DNA from: Hybos culiciformis
Taxonomy: Eukaryota; Arthropoda; Insecta; Diptera; Hybotidae
Direction of reading: 5' to 3'
Assembly (NCBI GenBank): GCA_964007475.1
Contig: OZ023273.1
Location: 6,653,234 to 6,717,233 of the forward strand
Length of the DNA: 64,000 nucleotides
Below are positions 38,583 through 52,700 of the stretch, piece after piece. The number at the start of each line of letters is the position of its first letter. Within the stretch, counting starts at the first letter, position 1. The notes below the pieces were generated by a model that was not told the origin of the DNA, did no database searches, and was given only the letters and a program-made list of their open reading frames with translations. A program made the position numbers and the translations under genes.

Positions 38583-38920
38583 TTTGGAATCAACAAAGCT
38601 TTATGTGAGAAATGTGGGAAAGAACTCTATTAAAAAAAAAAATTACTTCAACATATGCGCAGAGAGCATAAAGATGAGGATGCAGAAGAACCCGCAAAGA
38701 AGATTTAAAAGTGAAAAAGCCAAAAGCGTCAACAAGTGGTGGTGCTACTAGAAGAACCCGAGCAAAAGATCAGCAGCAGCAGCAGTATTGTGCTGATTGT
38801 GATTTATACATAGATGAAAAAAGATGAGCACACCAAATCAGAACATTTGACCATAAATCAAAAAGTGTTGAAGATGTTCCCGATGGCATAAAAAAGATTA
38901 GGGATTTATTTAAAACGCTA
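38583..38920 (+). pseudogene. Broken C2H2 zinc-finger reading frame
   Basis: Two zinc-finger-like units are readable on the plus strand in different frames. The first (38601-38672) reads LCEKCGKELY, a TAA stop at 38631, then KKKLLQHMRREHK, spacing two Cys and two His as in a C2H2 finger. The second, from 38786, reads YCADCDLYIDEKR, a TGA stop, then AHQIRTFDHKSK and a conserved-looking tail VEDVPDGIKKIRDLF. A frameshift lies between them, followed by a CAG repeat (38771-38785). Two stops plus the frameshift rule out an intact product. The second finger has the C-x2-C ... H-x5-H spacing of RNA/DNA-binding fingers found in mobile or virus-derived insect genes, but I cannot name the source. Confidence 0.6.
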
Positions 38921-38964
38921 TGAAAGCTAAACGAAAAATCGGACTGAGACTCAAAAAACAAAAA

Positions 38965-39020
38965 AAAACACACGAAGCAATCATAGGAACAGTGGCTACA
39001 AATGATGTTGGCTGGTCAGT
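38965..39020 (+). repeat. Dispersed repeat shared with 34125-34215
   Basis: ACACACGAAGCA(A/G)TCATAGG, then AAC, is followed here by AGTGGCTACAAA. At 34.1 kb the same first part is followed about 40 bp later by AACAGTGGCTA and the hAT insertion site. The two loci are copies of one repeat, differing by an internal indel. Confidence 0.65.
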
Positions 39021-39024
39021 ACAC

Positions 39025-39140
39025 CCTTCCGTCTCCCTTCCGCCCTCCATTCCAACCAATCTTCCGCCCACCCTTCCAACGTCTCTTCCGCCCTCACTTC
39101 CTCCCTCACTTTCGCCCTCACTTCCGCCCTCACTTCAGCC
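39025..39140 (+). repeat. C-rich 12-bp minisatellite
   Basis: Units of CTTCCGCCCTCA and variants (CTTCCTCCCTCA, CTTTCGCCCTCA) run through this stretch, with less regular units upstream. It is strongly strand-biased (almost no G on this strand) and stands out in an AT-rich genome. Plus-strand frames read Pro/Ser-rich repeats and are probably not protein-coding. Confidence 0.85.
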
Positions 39141-39290
39141 CTTCGGCAGGTAATTTTTATTTCACCGGCGCTACCTATTTTGAAATTTTTTTTTTTTGCA
39201 TATTTTGTGCCGGGAAGACCCTAACCGTAAGTCCCTACCCAAATTTTTCGTCAGATAATCTTTATTTCATCAGAGCTACGTATTTTGAAA
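39140..39290 (+). repeat. Degenerate direct duplication of about 45 bp
   Basis: A block reading CGGCAGGTAATTTTTATTTC (39142) recurs as CGTCAGATAATCTTTATTTC (39250). Each is followed by GCTAC(C/G)TATTTTGAAA. Confidence 0.6.
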
Positions 39291-42200
39291 AAAAAATTTT
39301 AATTTTAAATACCTAATTTTTGAACAAAAGATTTTTAAATTTGAATTTAAATTTTTCGCGTTAAATTATTTTGTTTTTATAAACAACAAATGATTATTGA
39401 GTGGACCACTCATTTTTTTTAGTATTCAAACGGTACAGCGTGTCGTTTTTTTCGAACTCGAATTTCGAATGAGTATAATAATTACAGAATTACTTATTAA
39501 TACAACGCGCCTAAAGAAGTATTAACTTCAATAAGAAAACGAGCCCGTACGCAGAATTTTTCTACCTAGTGTAAATAAGGGATAATTATGTGTAAATTTT
39601 AACATCACAATTTTTTAAAATAAAATAAAAATAATAATTTTTAAATTTTTATTTAAACAATGTTACTACGAAAATATTTTCATAAATTTTTGATAGATTA
39701 TAGATAGTTTTTCGCGATATATTCACTATGTGCAATGCATGGATTTCCACTTCAACTTTTTTATTATCCCCGAGATGAATGTATAATGATCATACATAAA
39801 GAATTTTCTTCCATTGTATTATACTATTTTCCTTCTTTTTTTTTTAATTTTTTAAATAAATAAATTAAAAAAAAAAAAATTTTAATTAAATATTTAGTTT
39901 AAAAAAATCTCAAGATTGTCATTTGAAAGGAAGAAAGTTGTCTTCAACATTGTTAAATAAAAGAAAACCCATAAAAAAAAAAAAATAAATATTAGCTTAG
40001 TCGTGGATGTGCATTAAATTACTTTGTTTTTTCCTGTTTAAAAATAAATCCTTAAGACAAATTTATTTTATGCATTTTCATGTATTTATGTATATGAATA
40101 TGTACAAAACAACATATCTCTTGCACTTTGTAACCACAACGTATTTATATGTACATCACATATATATATATATTTTTTCCCATATATGTACAGAAAAAAA
40201 TTTATTTTAAGTTATTGTATTCTATTCGTATTATATTTTTTTATCGTAAAGGTTTAACCGTGAGAATTATTTTCCAATTACAAAGTATCTTTCTTAAATT
40301 TTAAACATAATTTTTAATCAAATAAAAATCCATACTTAAACAATTTAACAAGAATTCAAGTATCAAGCCATGTTTAATTGAAGCAAAAACAATTTTTTGT
40401 TTACTGATATATGAATATAGTAATCGTATATATACAAGAAATTGATTTAGAATTAATAAGTCTGATAGTAATAAACAAAAACTATATATCTCCATATTTA
40501 TGTAACCTTCAAAAGTTAAAAAATTTTAAAGTTATTTTCTTATATCACAATATAGACATATGTATGATACAAAATATAAATAAAAATTTTCTCAAAATTT
40601 ACATTTACTTTAAATAAATTTGTATGAATTATCAAATCTGTACTGTATATAAACTTCATATTAATTAGTCAATCAATTGATAATAATTTAATTTTAATTA
40701 AAATCTGTAATAAAACATTTTCTTTTCAAGGGAAAACCAATTGCAATATTTAATATTTCTCTTCAAAATTTAAATTTTTTTTTTGATTTAAAAATTGGAC
40801 ATGCATATTATGACAAATTTTCATTCCCAAAAAAAAAAAAAAATATCCGATGACGAAAATTATGACAACATTTTTAGCAAGCAAAAATTTTATTGAACAT
40901 TAAATACTTAAAATATAATTTTTTTCTTAATGCAAACTAAATTATACTAAATTAAACCCTTTTCATTTGGGATCTAATTGAAGGGGTATATAATATATAC
41001 GATATAGTTTTATTTCCATTATGAGGTTGTAATCAAATAAGAACATTTTGTGACATAATCATTGCGTGTACAATTTAAAAAGGAAAAAATTATAGCAATT
41101 AAAAGTTTCTGATTTTTTTTTTTATCAGTTTTTCTTTGGTCGTATAATAATATTATTATCCAATGTACATGAATGTATTTATAAAAATTTTTTTTTTTTG
41201 GTGATGAAATAAACTCAACTGCTAAAAGATAATATTAAAAAAAAAACTTGTATGTTACTTACTATACATATTTTTATAATACATGTACATGTACATATAT
41301 ATACATAATGTACAAGTTTGTAATTACAATTACATGAATAATGTTTTATATACGATAAAACATTGAGTATATAATAATAACTTTACTGGTCATTTAAGAA
41401 CCAAGTAGTCTCATGGCATAATTGTGGTCATCAAAATAAACTGCTTGGGTTAGTGAAAGACACATGTAATAAGTATAAAAAAAAATTACATAATTGGATG
41501 ATGGTATCAAATTAAATGATAATGTAATTAGTTTTAATTAAAGATCATGTTTATTTGATTAAAATATTGTTTTAAGTTAAAATTTAATTTAATTAAATCA
41601 GTTTTAGTTATATATATTTATAAGTTTACTTAATACTTATATTACATTAGTGTCTAAAGTTATGCTGTCATTATGGAATAAAAATTAAATTTGGGGTGAA
41701 TTTTTCAATACTTTATTCTTACTTGGCCAAGTTTTTGTTTTATACGAAATTAGATATGATTTGCATTATTATTATGTGATTTGATTCCTGAGCAATAAGT
41801 ATCTGTTTACTTATATGGGATTATGTTAAAATTCTACGAAAGGTTTTCTTTGTAATTCTGAATATGAATCTTTTTATAGTTATATACAGGAAATATGCAA
41901 CTATTGAAATAATAACTGTAATTACTGTATTTTGTTTAAATCGAAGTTGTTTGAACCATTATGATATTAAAATATTATTATGTTATTTGCCAACTTAAAT
42001 AGAATATAGAAATCGCAATAATTTTTCTTCTTAGAAACAAGTCGAAAGGTATGAGGAAACGAAGCGGCGGGTGGCTTTGTTCTTTAAAATTTTTTAAATT
42101 TATCGATTTAATTTATGATTAAAAATATGGTATATATTTATCTATTTAACAAAAAAAAAAAAAAATTGATATCAAAACTTTATCATTATGTACAGCATAT

Positions 42201-45200
42201 TTTAATTTTTGAAATTTTTATTTCAGGACCATAAATCTCTCATGATGTCAATAATAATATTATTTTTTCACTTAATTAATTTATTTATTTTTTATTTCAT
42301 TGTAATTAATTTTATTCATTTTCCTTGTACTCATTCTGTTATATATATATTTTTTTAAATGATAAATCATGGAATTTATTTTAATTTCATGATAATGAAA
42401 GAATTTTACATCAATAAAAATGTACGACGACGAATTTCTGTTTGTAAACAAAATTCATTTTTATTATATTTTTCAGAGAAAAAAAAAATTATAATAAATT
42501 TGAGGTATATGAAAAAAAAAGAATTAACTATTATTATTATTATGATTATTCGCTTATAAGTTTCAATATGCGAATTATATTTTATGTATATATAAAGTTA
42601 ATTCATTTAAACGGAATTTCAATATAAAAATTTATAATTATTATACTATTAAAAATATAGAGTTAAATATCTAATTAAAACACATAAAAAAAATTTAATA
42701 TATTGAAAAATCTACCCATGATAGAGAAGGGGTTTATTGTATTACAAAAATTATTGTTATTAAATCTATATAACCAATTAATATTATTATGCTTAATTGG
42801 GATATTGAATTTTTAAAGTAGGGTTGTTGTACAAATTTAAAAAAAATGTACTATGTCTTTAAGATAAGCACAGTTCAAAACTTAATTATAGGTGTTTTTC
42901 TTTTATTAGAGCAGAAGTATAAGTATTTTGAGTTTCATGCATTTGTATTTTGAATGTATATAAATTACAGAATACATGTATTTTTATCAATTATGTACCA
43001 TTATAGTGGTACACAAATTAAATTTTGCGTAAAAAGGAAGTCTTAATGGAATTTTACATTAACCATCAAACACTTTTATTCTCATTATGAAAATAATAAT
43101 ATTTTGTACAGGAAATTTGATGATTATTCTTATTTGTTTTTTTTTTGTTCATTTATAATTAGAATATTTTTGAAAACCATCCAGTGAATTGTTCTCTTTT
43201 ATCTCAAGAAAAAATATTAAAAGCTTTGATTTGTTTAATTGATTTGTTGTACTATGCATATATCGATAAACGCGCCTAGAACTTTAAAATGTGAAAATGT
43301 TTTATGTTTGATATTAATAAATGTAGAATTTTGTTTAACTTTATAATCTCATACATATACTATATGCATGTTTTTTAAAAAATTCAAGATTATTATAAGA
43401 ATCTAGAACACTCACTGTATCTACATACAAAAAAAAATAATCTTTAAAATTATTTTCGCAATTTAAATAAATCTTTATAAAGACTTGTTTTTTTTTTTTT
43501 TTTTTTCAAATAAATATCAACAATATTTTTCATCGCATTTATGTAAATAAATGAAGCTACTAAAATAGAATTTTTTTTTTTTAAGGAAGAAAATATCTTT
43601 AATGATGATAAAAATATAATTCTTTAAGTCTACCTTATCAAAGGATATTTCTCTGTTTTTTTATATTTTAAAAGGCAAATTGTTAGCAAAATGTTTTTAC
43701 TTTTCAAATACATTAAACGTAATCATAAATCCTTAAAAGTTTTTTTTTTTTTTATGTATTCTGTTTACGATTTCAATTACGCAAAGCTTTTCCTGCCCAT
43801 CAAAATCATTTCCACACAAATGCTTTTTTTTTTTAAGAATTTTTTTCTGGAATTTATGAGCAATATTGGTATTTCTAACTACTGTTTGTTTGTCGTGAAA
43901 ATCAAATCTATTTTCTGGACCATCATTTGAAGTTTAAAAATTCAAAAATTTATATAAATAAACGATACTTTAAAAGTATGTGTAAATTATTATGTATGTA
44001 TATCAATCTTTCAATAACACGGTCCGATATAAATGTTTTATGAATAAGTTGTTCTCTAGAAAATTATTGTTAATGGATTAACAATATTGATAAAATAAAA
44101 TTTATTTTTTATTTGTCTGTTAAATTTAACAAATAAATTATATTTAAGAAATTTGGTATTAAATCTCATTTACGAGTTTTGGATTTTAGAATGTTTTAGA
44201 AACATTTTGCGCTTTAAAAAAAAGTCGCTATATTTAACGAAGGATTTATCCTTTATTTCTCATTCAACCATACGTATGCAATTATTGAAGGAATACATTA
44301 AGTTTTATTCAAACACAGATCTGAAATTGGTTTTTTAATTTATTTATCAATGTTATTGTTATTAAAAGATAAAAAAAAAAGATTGCCGTTTGATTTTCCA
44401 CCATATGAATTAATATTACAATTAAAATGAAAACGTTTCTATTATTACATAAAATTACAAGAGAAATCTAAAGGTTTTTAGATGATTTCAATATTTTTCC
44501 GATAATAAGAAGACCTAATCGAAAAAATTGTTATTATTGATACATTATTAGTAACATAAATATTCGTATTTTAGTATACCTATACATTTATTAAAAAAGG
44601 TTGAAAATTGTATTTTATGTTTTTATATATGTATCTATAAACATACTAATACTTGTTATAGAATCTATGAAAGTAGCATAAAAGAGTACTCATATATTTC
44701 ATATAAAATACTTATTTTTATTTTTCCTACTTAAACAAATGTTAAAATTACATTATTAGTATCGTACCTTTTATAATCAAATTCTATATGAAAATAATTT
44801 ACAAAGGCTTAGAAGAAACTACCTTACAGAACGAAATTTTTCAGATCAGAAACGATAATATAAATTGTAAAAATAAGAACTATTAAAGTGAAGAAAATTT
44901 GACAGCTTGATGCATGTCGACGTCCGTCGTCGTATACGATAAGAGGAACTACTATCTTTTTTTTCTATATATATAAACATAATATTTTTAAATAAAAATT
45001 TGCCAAAAAAAAAAAAACGACAATGAAAATTAATTGAAAAAATGTCCTAAAAACATTCATATACGAAATCTAGATTAGATTGCAATATAAAAATATGAAC
45101 TTTTATGTTATTTTTTATTAAAATAATTATTTTTTATCAGTTTTGAATTAATTTTGCCTGAAGTATATATATAATAACAAAAAATACATTTTTTTTTTAT

Positions 45201-48119
45201 TTTAATATAATTTTATGTTTTAATTTATTTTTGATTTATTGTAAATAGAAAAAAATTCATAAAAATATCTGAATTTGCACATCTCGCTGTAAATGGTTTT
45301 GAATGAACTTCTCGAATGAATGTTACATCACAACAATCTGACATGCATATAAAACAAATAACAAAAAATTTTCAATAAATTTATTAAATGATAATATGCA
45401 ATTATTTTCTATTAATTAAATATAAAATACTGAAATGTACTAAAAACATTTAATAAACGTTCAATTTTAATTATTATAATACGAATTAAAAGTCTTTAGA
45501 ACACAATAGATGAGCTTAACTCAGTAAGCTTCAAAATAGTTTTATTTTTTATAATATTACATAATACTTGTCAGCATTTTTAATAATAAATTACGTTATT
45601 TACTATAATATAAAATAAAATAAATTTGAAATATGTATTTCATTGAAAATTGAATTTATTTATTGTAAATATTCAAGCCTAAATAATTTTAATTTCCTAA
45701 AACATTTTCATATTTGTGATTACTTTTCCAACCAATAAAAGTTTGACCCATTAATCTTCATCAAAGAATGTTTAAATTATTTAAAATTTATACCACAGGA
45801 AGATTATGAATGAAAACATAAAGGTATATATATACATTATATAAAAATTTATTTGTTATAGGTGTACGTAATTATATATATTCCATTCACATTTTGTTAT
45901 ATATATATAAAGCATAATGTACTCATAATGTATTATGTAGCATATAAATTTCTATATTTAAATGTACATCTGTATTATACATATATATGATGCATTTTAT
46001 ATATATCCTATTGATTTCGTAATTTGTATTATGAGGTCAGTTGCAACGTTTTTCGAGGATTACCAGTAGATTTATCGGTTAATAGGTATTTAAGTTTTAT
46101 TATGAAATATTTTATTAAATATAATCATAAAATATGTATAAATTTTTTTTTTACTTTATCTATCTGTACTATATTTTAATGTATTATACATATTTATAAA
46201 TTTACATATAAATTAAATGCATCCATCCTTGACATAATTTGAATTTCATAAATAATTCCAATCGTTGTTGTGTTTACTTTACTTGTTCAATAAATTTTAT
46301 TAGAGGTATGTAAATATTTCTAACAATAATATCTGTGGTTTTGTTCTTAATAATTGCAAACCAAATTATGATTTTATGGTTTTGTTAAACAAATATAAGG
46401 AATATCAAAATCAAAATCATATAATTTTTCTTTTATACCTATCTATCTATTGTTATTTAAGTAATTAAAATTTACAATAATATGTTCAAATTTGAATTTA
46501 AGGTAATTAAGAAATGTATTGTGAAAAAAAAAAAAAAAAATGTATGAAATATGTATATTTCAGCTTTCAACTATAAAAATATTTCGAATGAGTTGAACAT
46601 AATTTTTTTAAGATAGTGTTGGTTGCTACAAATAATGAATATAGGTATATCATATAATATGTGAGATTTTGGAAAATAAAATAATACAAAATGAGATTTT
46701 ACATTACATTACAATAATTATTTTAATTTTATTTGATTTATTTACGTAAGGAAAGGTTCAGAAAACACAACTGTATTATAGTCTTAATAAAATAGTATAT
46801 GAACATAATTTTATTTTATTATGCCATAATAAACGTCTATACATACATATTAAGGTTCTGACTTTATTTTGGATTTAGTCTTACAATATCTAAAAACGCT
46901 TAAAATTGTTCTCGATTAATGAAATAAAATAGAAGTTAATAAGATATTATATTTACCGTATATACTTACATATTATTAAAGTTCGAAAACTTCAAAGAAA
47001 AATATAAAGGAATTATATGAAAAAGAATATTGTTTTTTATATAATTCGAAGTGTCGAAGTGAAATTATATTAACACTGACATGGAATACCTATGTAATAC
47101 TATGCTCTTGTGAACATAACAGGATACAATCTGTTTTCACTTTCATTTGTTTGTTAAACTTTGACAACACAACAAATAATAATAGAACTGAACACCTTTC
47201 AGAATTTTTAAAACTAAGTACATATATAGAATTCAACATGTGCAAGCATTTTTATAACATTTTAAAATTATAGTGATTGCATTGTTTAAATTTTTGCTAA
47301 TCTCATTTTAACATAATATTTAATTTGAAATACATGTCGCACAAACATTAACTATTCTATTTGAAATCTATATTTTCCATCAGCACTTGAAAATCTTTTG
47401 AATTACAATTTTTGAAGCTTTTATATTTAGTAAAGAAAAAGAAAAAAATTTTCATTTTTGCAATTCTTTTTAATATGAAAATTTAAAAACACTTTCTTTT
47501 TTTGTTCTAAATTGTGCAGTAATCTATTATGTTATTTTTTAATGTTTTTGTTTACATAAATTTACATTACATCTAATGCATTAATTATATAACTAAGAGT
47601 TTTATAATAATTTATGAAACGAGAAAATAAAATTATGTTTAATTTCTTTACTCTTTTAAAGTAAAGTTTGACGGAATAATTTTATTGCGATATTATTTTA
47701 AATAAGTACGTACACATTTATATTTTAATAAAATTATTGTAAAAAGAAAGCAATTAAAAAATATTATTATCATATATTGAAAAATAGTACCTATTATTCA
47801 AGTCTGGACAACTAATATAGAAATATTTTTAATTAAAAATATAATAATAAAATTTCTGCACCATGCACAAATTTTTTCTATGAAAATTAATTTATTATTT
47901 TTCATTGAGAATAAAAACAATAATTTAATTATTTTATTGGAATATTATTCCAATGGTATATGGTAAAAATAGTTCATCATTTATTTATTTATTTCATTTA
48001 AGTCAAACTATTACAAATTTAATTCAAAAAAAAAGAAATAAAAATACAATTTTATTTAATAACTAATTATGCCTATAGGCACAAATTAAGCACTAAATGA
48101 TAGCATCATTATTTTTCAG
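39291..48119. other. Long AT-rich desert
   Basis: Nearly nine kilobases with no supported gene. One spot (42034-42100) has a good acceptor-like TTTTTCTTCTTAG followed by GC-richer sequence (GAAACGAAGCGGCGGGTGGC) that is open in two frames, but no partner exon is recognised. The rest is homopolymers, TA repeats and hydrophobic random frames. Confidence 0.55.
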
Positions 48120-48293
48120 AAATTCGAATCCAGCCAGAGAGATCGATCGAATTTTTGTCAACAACGAGGTGAGCACAAATTATAGTTTTTGTGGGACGAA
48201 TAGTCACAAATGAAGCTCTTAATGCTAAGCGACTGCCACATCGTTTACGAAGAATTGTACGGCTGAAAAACCTACACTATAACAGAGTAATAG
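48120..48293 (+). other. GC-richer island, possible exon(s) or tRNA-derived repeat
   Basis: Two readings are possible. As exons: TTATTTTTCAG precedes a 49-nt stretch ending GAG|GTGAGC (open as PAREIDRIFVNNE), and a second open stretch reads RIVTNEALNAKRLPHRLRR, then IVRLKNLHYNRV, up to a GTAAGT at 48294. As a repeat: TTCGAATCCAGCC at 48124 resembles a tRNA T-arm/B-box, but no good A-box is visible. The basic peptide is not recognised. The composition clearly differs from the flanks. Confidence 0.35.
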
Positions 48294-49382
48294 TAAGTAG
48301 TGATTATATTGTTATTTAGATAGATGATATACATACGTATTTAGTATTGAAGAATCAAAATAGGAGATTCTATCTAAAAAAAATCGTAAATTACTTCAGA
48401 AATTTTGATTTCTTTGCCCGTACATTATACTGAAGAGGATGAAATACTATAGGCCTATTTCAAAGTACATACACATAATATTTAAAATTAAATATTTTCA
48501 GGTAAATTACATAAATTAAAAATTTAGTAAGTTTTATTTGTTCATTAAATATAATAATCTTAAGAAACCATAAATGTTAAAAATTTTGAAAATTATATTT
48601 TATGATGTGTTTTTTTGAATTGGAAAAATAATGTTTTCTGTACAAAATAAACAAATAAAAGAATTTTATTTTTTCCTAAAATTAGGCAATTAATATTCAT
48701 TTTGTATATATCATACATACATGTATCATATTATAGTATGTATCTATGTACATTTTAGTGTCTATATGTACATTTTACAATATATGTCAAAATACTGTGT
48801 GTATATATTGTGTATGAATGAACATGAGCATAAGACACATAATATATGTAAATACGTTTATATATACATTATGTACATTGTATATATTTCTAGGATTTAT
48901 TATAGTCATTAAAAATATTTATTTATTTTGATGCACTCAGTGAAGTCTGTCAGATTTTCGTAAAATTATATATTAAAATATCTAAAAAGAAAAGATTTTT
49001 GAGAAATAAATTTTTTGAAATCAATATCATGTTCGAGTTTCGATTACAAAAAAAATTTTGAAATCCATAACAAACAAATATGTTCATTAAACATATTGTA
49101 GTCTACCTATGCATTATGTGAAGATAAAATGATTGAAGAATTTCAATGAGAATTTTTTTATAGAACTGATTTTTCTTATTTTTATCACTGTAATCAATCA
49201 TTTTGCTAACATAATTTTAAAGAGAAATTGAAACATTGATAGTTGAAAGGATATGTAACTGAGAAATATAGGATATTGATGAAATATCTTAATTATTCTT
49301 ATTCTTGTATTTTTTTTTTGTGGAAGAGTTGACAACAAGAAATTGCTAAACAAGCGTTAGAAATTATTAACATTTGTAATAA
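48294..49382. other. AT-rich spacer
   Basis: No gene is seen. TATG/TACA-rich sequence at 48710-48900 yields a spurious Tyr/Ile-rich frame. Confidence 0.55.
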
Positions 49383-49751
49383 GGGGCTGTTCACAAATTA
49401 CGTAGGGGGGAGGGGGGGGTTTGAAAATTTGTTACGGATTGTTACGGGGGGGGGGGGGGGGGGGGAGGGGTGTTTATAAAAATGTTATGTAACCAAATTT
49501 CCTCCTTTTTATAAAAAAATTACACTAAATATAATATTAATGCACGCTAAAAAAAACTTAAGTTATAATGAATTTTGTTTTGTTTATTCGAATAAAAAAA
49601 TTGTTCAAAAAGTAATTTAAAAAGTGTTTAACTTTTGTTACGTTATTCTTCTGGGGGGGGGGGGGGTTTTCGGAATTTGTTACGATCTGTTACTATGGGG
49701 GGGGGGTTAAAAAACGGCAAAAAAAGCGTTACGTAATATGTGAACAGTCCC
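49383..49751. mobile_element. PIF/Harbinger-like MITE with long G tracts
   Basis: The ends GGGGCTGTTCACAAATTACG and (inverted) GGGACTGTTCACATATTACG match with few differences, and TAA flanks both sides (49380-49382, 49752-49754), the 3-bp duplication of Harbinger-type elements. The interior has four G-rich blocks (about 49404-49421, 49446-49470, 49652-49666, 49697-49707), one with 20 consecutive G. These alternate with TTACG motifs. No transposase frame. G tracts this long are prone to assembly error. Confidence 0.75.
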
Positions 49752-52700
49752 TAAGATACTTAAGTATAACAAAACATTCTCTAATTTGAAGTTTTGGATC
49801 TTAATATTAAAACTTTAAAACATTGAAACATAATGTTTATTTATTAAAGGAAGTTAAGAGAATGTTGAAAAAGGAATTTCTTTTATGTAAAAAGCAAATT
49901 AGTGATATACTTATTTATTTATTTATTTATTATTATGTGCCATTTATATATTAAGTATATTTAAAATAATCCTGTATTCAAATAGTGCGTTGTTTTAAAA
50001 TTCCAAGTATTGTGAAGAACTTTCGGAGATCATAGATTAAAATATATAGATAGATAGATTAGTGATTGCAACTAATTCTATCTATTTATCAAAAAAAATT
50101 AACATGAAAATTTAAAATTTAATGGAATAGAAAATGAGATATTATTATACTGGAGATAAATATCAATAAATGTATATTAACATTTACATATGTAACTAAT
50201 AAATTGTTATTAAAAATTTTGGAAGCTGTAATACCTACATCATCTAATTCATAAATTTAATGAGAAAACTTCCAATATTTTTTTTTATTAAAAAAGAGTT
50301 CGATTTTATATGCCAATTTCAATCATCATTATACGAATTAGATAATATTTCATTCACAAAAAACATAATGGTGCAATAATATCTAATCTCTGAATTTTGC
50401 ATACATATATATATATATAAAGCATTTTCACTGTCAGAAAAGATAAAACTGTAGAAAAATGTTTAGAAGTGAATTTTTAGTAAAAGAATTTTGATAAAGT
50501 ATTTCCTTATTTTAAAATTAAAATATTGTGCAATTCATTATATAAAATGCTTTACAGAAGAACGTCATGGATATATGAAATGACAGTTTTATGTTTAATA
50601 TAATAAACTTTAAATAAAAAAAAAATGCTGTACGATGTGTTTTACAAGTACATATTTTTATTTATCAGCATTAGGTTGATTGATTAACTCTGAAGTTTTT
50701 AGTTTTGTATTATCATTTGAAACTTCATTTAAATAAAAGAGTTGAACATATAGTATTTGGACTTTTGTATCTTCTACTGTAGTCATAGTTGGCCAATTAT
50801 TGCTATGCTTCAGAAGTGTAAGCATGTAGTTTGTTTGCATTATTTATAATCTAATTGAGAAATTATAATGTGTTTTTTTTTTTTGTTAATTAAAGTGCTT
50901 GAATATTTAACAATAAACTAATTTTTTTAATTAATTTATTTATTCTTCAGAATATTTTTGACATCAAACAGAAATTTAGGGTAATATAATGATTATAATA
51001 ATAATGATTATAAAAAACTTCCATGAAATTAATAAATATTATATTTTAAAGCATAACTTTAAGAGACCTCTATAATAAAAATTTAGAAATATTAAATTTT
51101 CTGTGATGATTTTGCTCTCAAGTAATAAAAGTACAATATTCAATATTTTCAAAAATTGAAATCGGAGTTAAGAATTTTGGTTGAATCGTGAGCTGAATAT
51201 TTCGAGGGCTCAATATTTAGAATACTAAAATTTCAATCTATCAAATATGTATTTAATAACAAATGAATTCGTTAATATAATACTTAGTCGGATAAAAAAT
51301 AATTTCCAGGTTCTTTGAACTTAAAAAGTGAAAAGTAAAATAATGAACAAGAACAAGCATATCAAATAAATATAATTTCACATTTATGGGATTGAGAAAT
51401 AGTTACAACGGAACTATTGTTCGCAACGATATTGTTACTTAAAAAATAACATCTCTCATGAGTTCTTGCTGTTCAAGTTCCAGTCAATCAAAAATATTCG
51501 GATAAGGGCGTTGGGTTTGAAAGTCTTACTAGATATATTCCTAACAGAAAACAATTTTCTAAAATATTCTTTCACATAAAATGTCAATTATCGATATAAC
51601 AAGTATTTGTCAAGAAAATTTTTGTGTAATCAAATATACAATTTTATTGTAATTTAATGCTATATCTCTTATATTAAGTATGCGATTTCATGCATTCAAT
51701 TTTTTTTGTGTGTTTTGCTATAAATAACAAAATTTATTTTTTCATACATTCATTTTTTTTTGTGTTAAAAATAAAATTTTCATATTCATGTCTGAGAAGA
51801 AACAGGAAGGATAATTTTGTTGACTGTTATGGTGCAATGCACGCACTATAAAGAACAACAATACGTGTCAAGGATTCAAAAATTTATCAGGAAAAATATT
51901 TTTTTTTAAAGTGCAGCAAAATAAAGAAGTGAGATGAGCTTCTATGCATTCTAATGCAATATTTATGTATATTATGCTTTCAGGACATACATCAAACTTT
52001 ATATACATATATATATTTATTTACAATATCGAATACTTACTATAATAGTGACTCAACACATAATCTTAAATTTTAATAAACTAACCATAACTTCTAAATT
52101 CTTGATAAGATGAGAAAAAATTTAATTTTAATTAATTTTTCCAGCAAAATATATTTGCTACAATTATTGTGAAGCAAGCTTGTGATGTTCACTAAATTCT
52201 ACATAACATTTCATGAGGATTAAGGGATATTGATATAGATACGCAAGGCCCCTCATAATACCACTTTTAATTACAGAATAATTTGGAAAATATAAATTTG
52301 TAGTTATGTTAAATATTAAGACGTAAAAGCCGAAAGTGAAAAACTACATATGACTGCAACAAATGAAAAATTTGAATAATATACTAGGCGTGATTCGCAG
52401 TTGTCTTATCGCAGAGTTTCAATATGCCTCTTGTTTAAATAAATTTAACTTTAAAATACAGAAAATTTTTTTGGTGTTTTATATTGTACTATTTTTTGAA
52501 ACTTCTAACTTCTTCTGACTTAACCAAATTCCTGAATATGTTATCTAATATTTTTTCTTCATATTCCAAAACAATTCCATAGTGGCACATAAAGTAAAAT
52601 TCTTCATTTTAATTTAGGCAAAATAAAAAAAAATTTAAACATTATTCATAATTCCTTTTCCTTCAGCATTACAATAAGTAAAAATTTAGGAATTTAACGC

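Noticed and set aside
39002..39316. Pro/Ser-rich overlapping frames that resemble a structural protein
   Set aside because: Produced by the 12-bp C-rich minisatellite; open in two frames at once, which is typical of simple repeats.
41395..41475. Short inverted words AACCAAGTAG / CTGCTTGGGTT as a possible element
   Set aside because: Only about 10 bp with mismatches and no flanking duplication; expected by chance in 64 kb.
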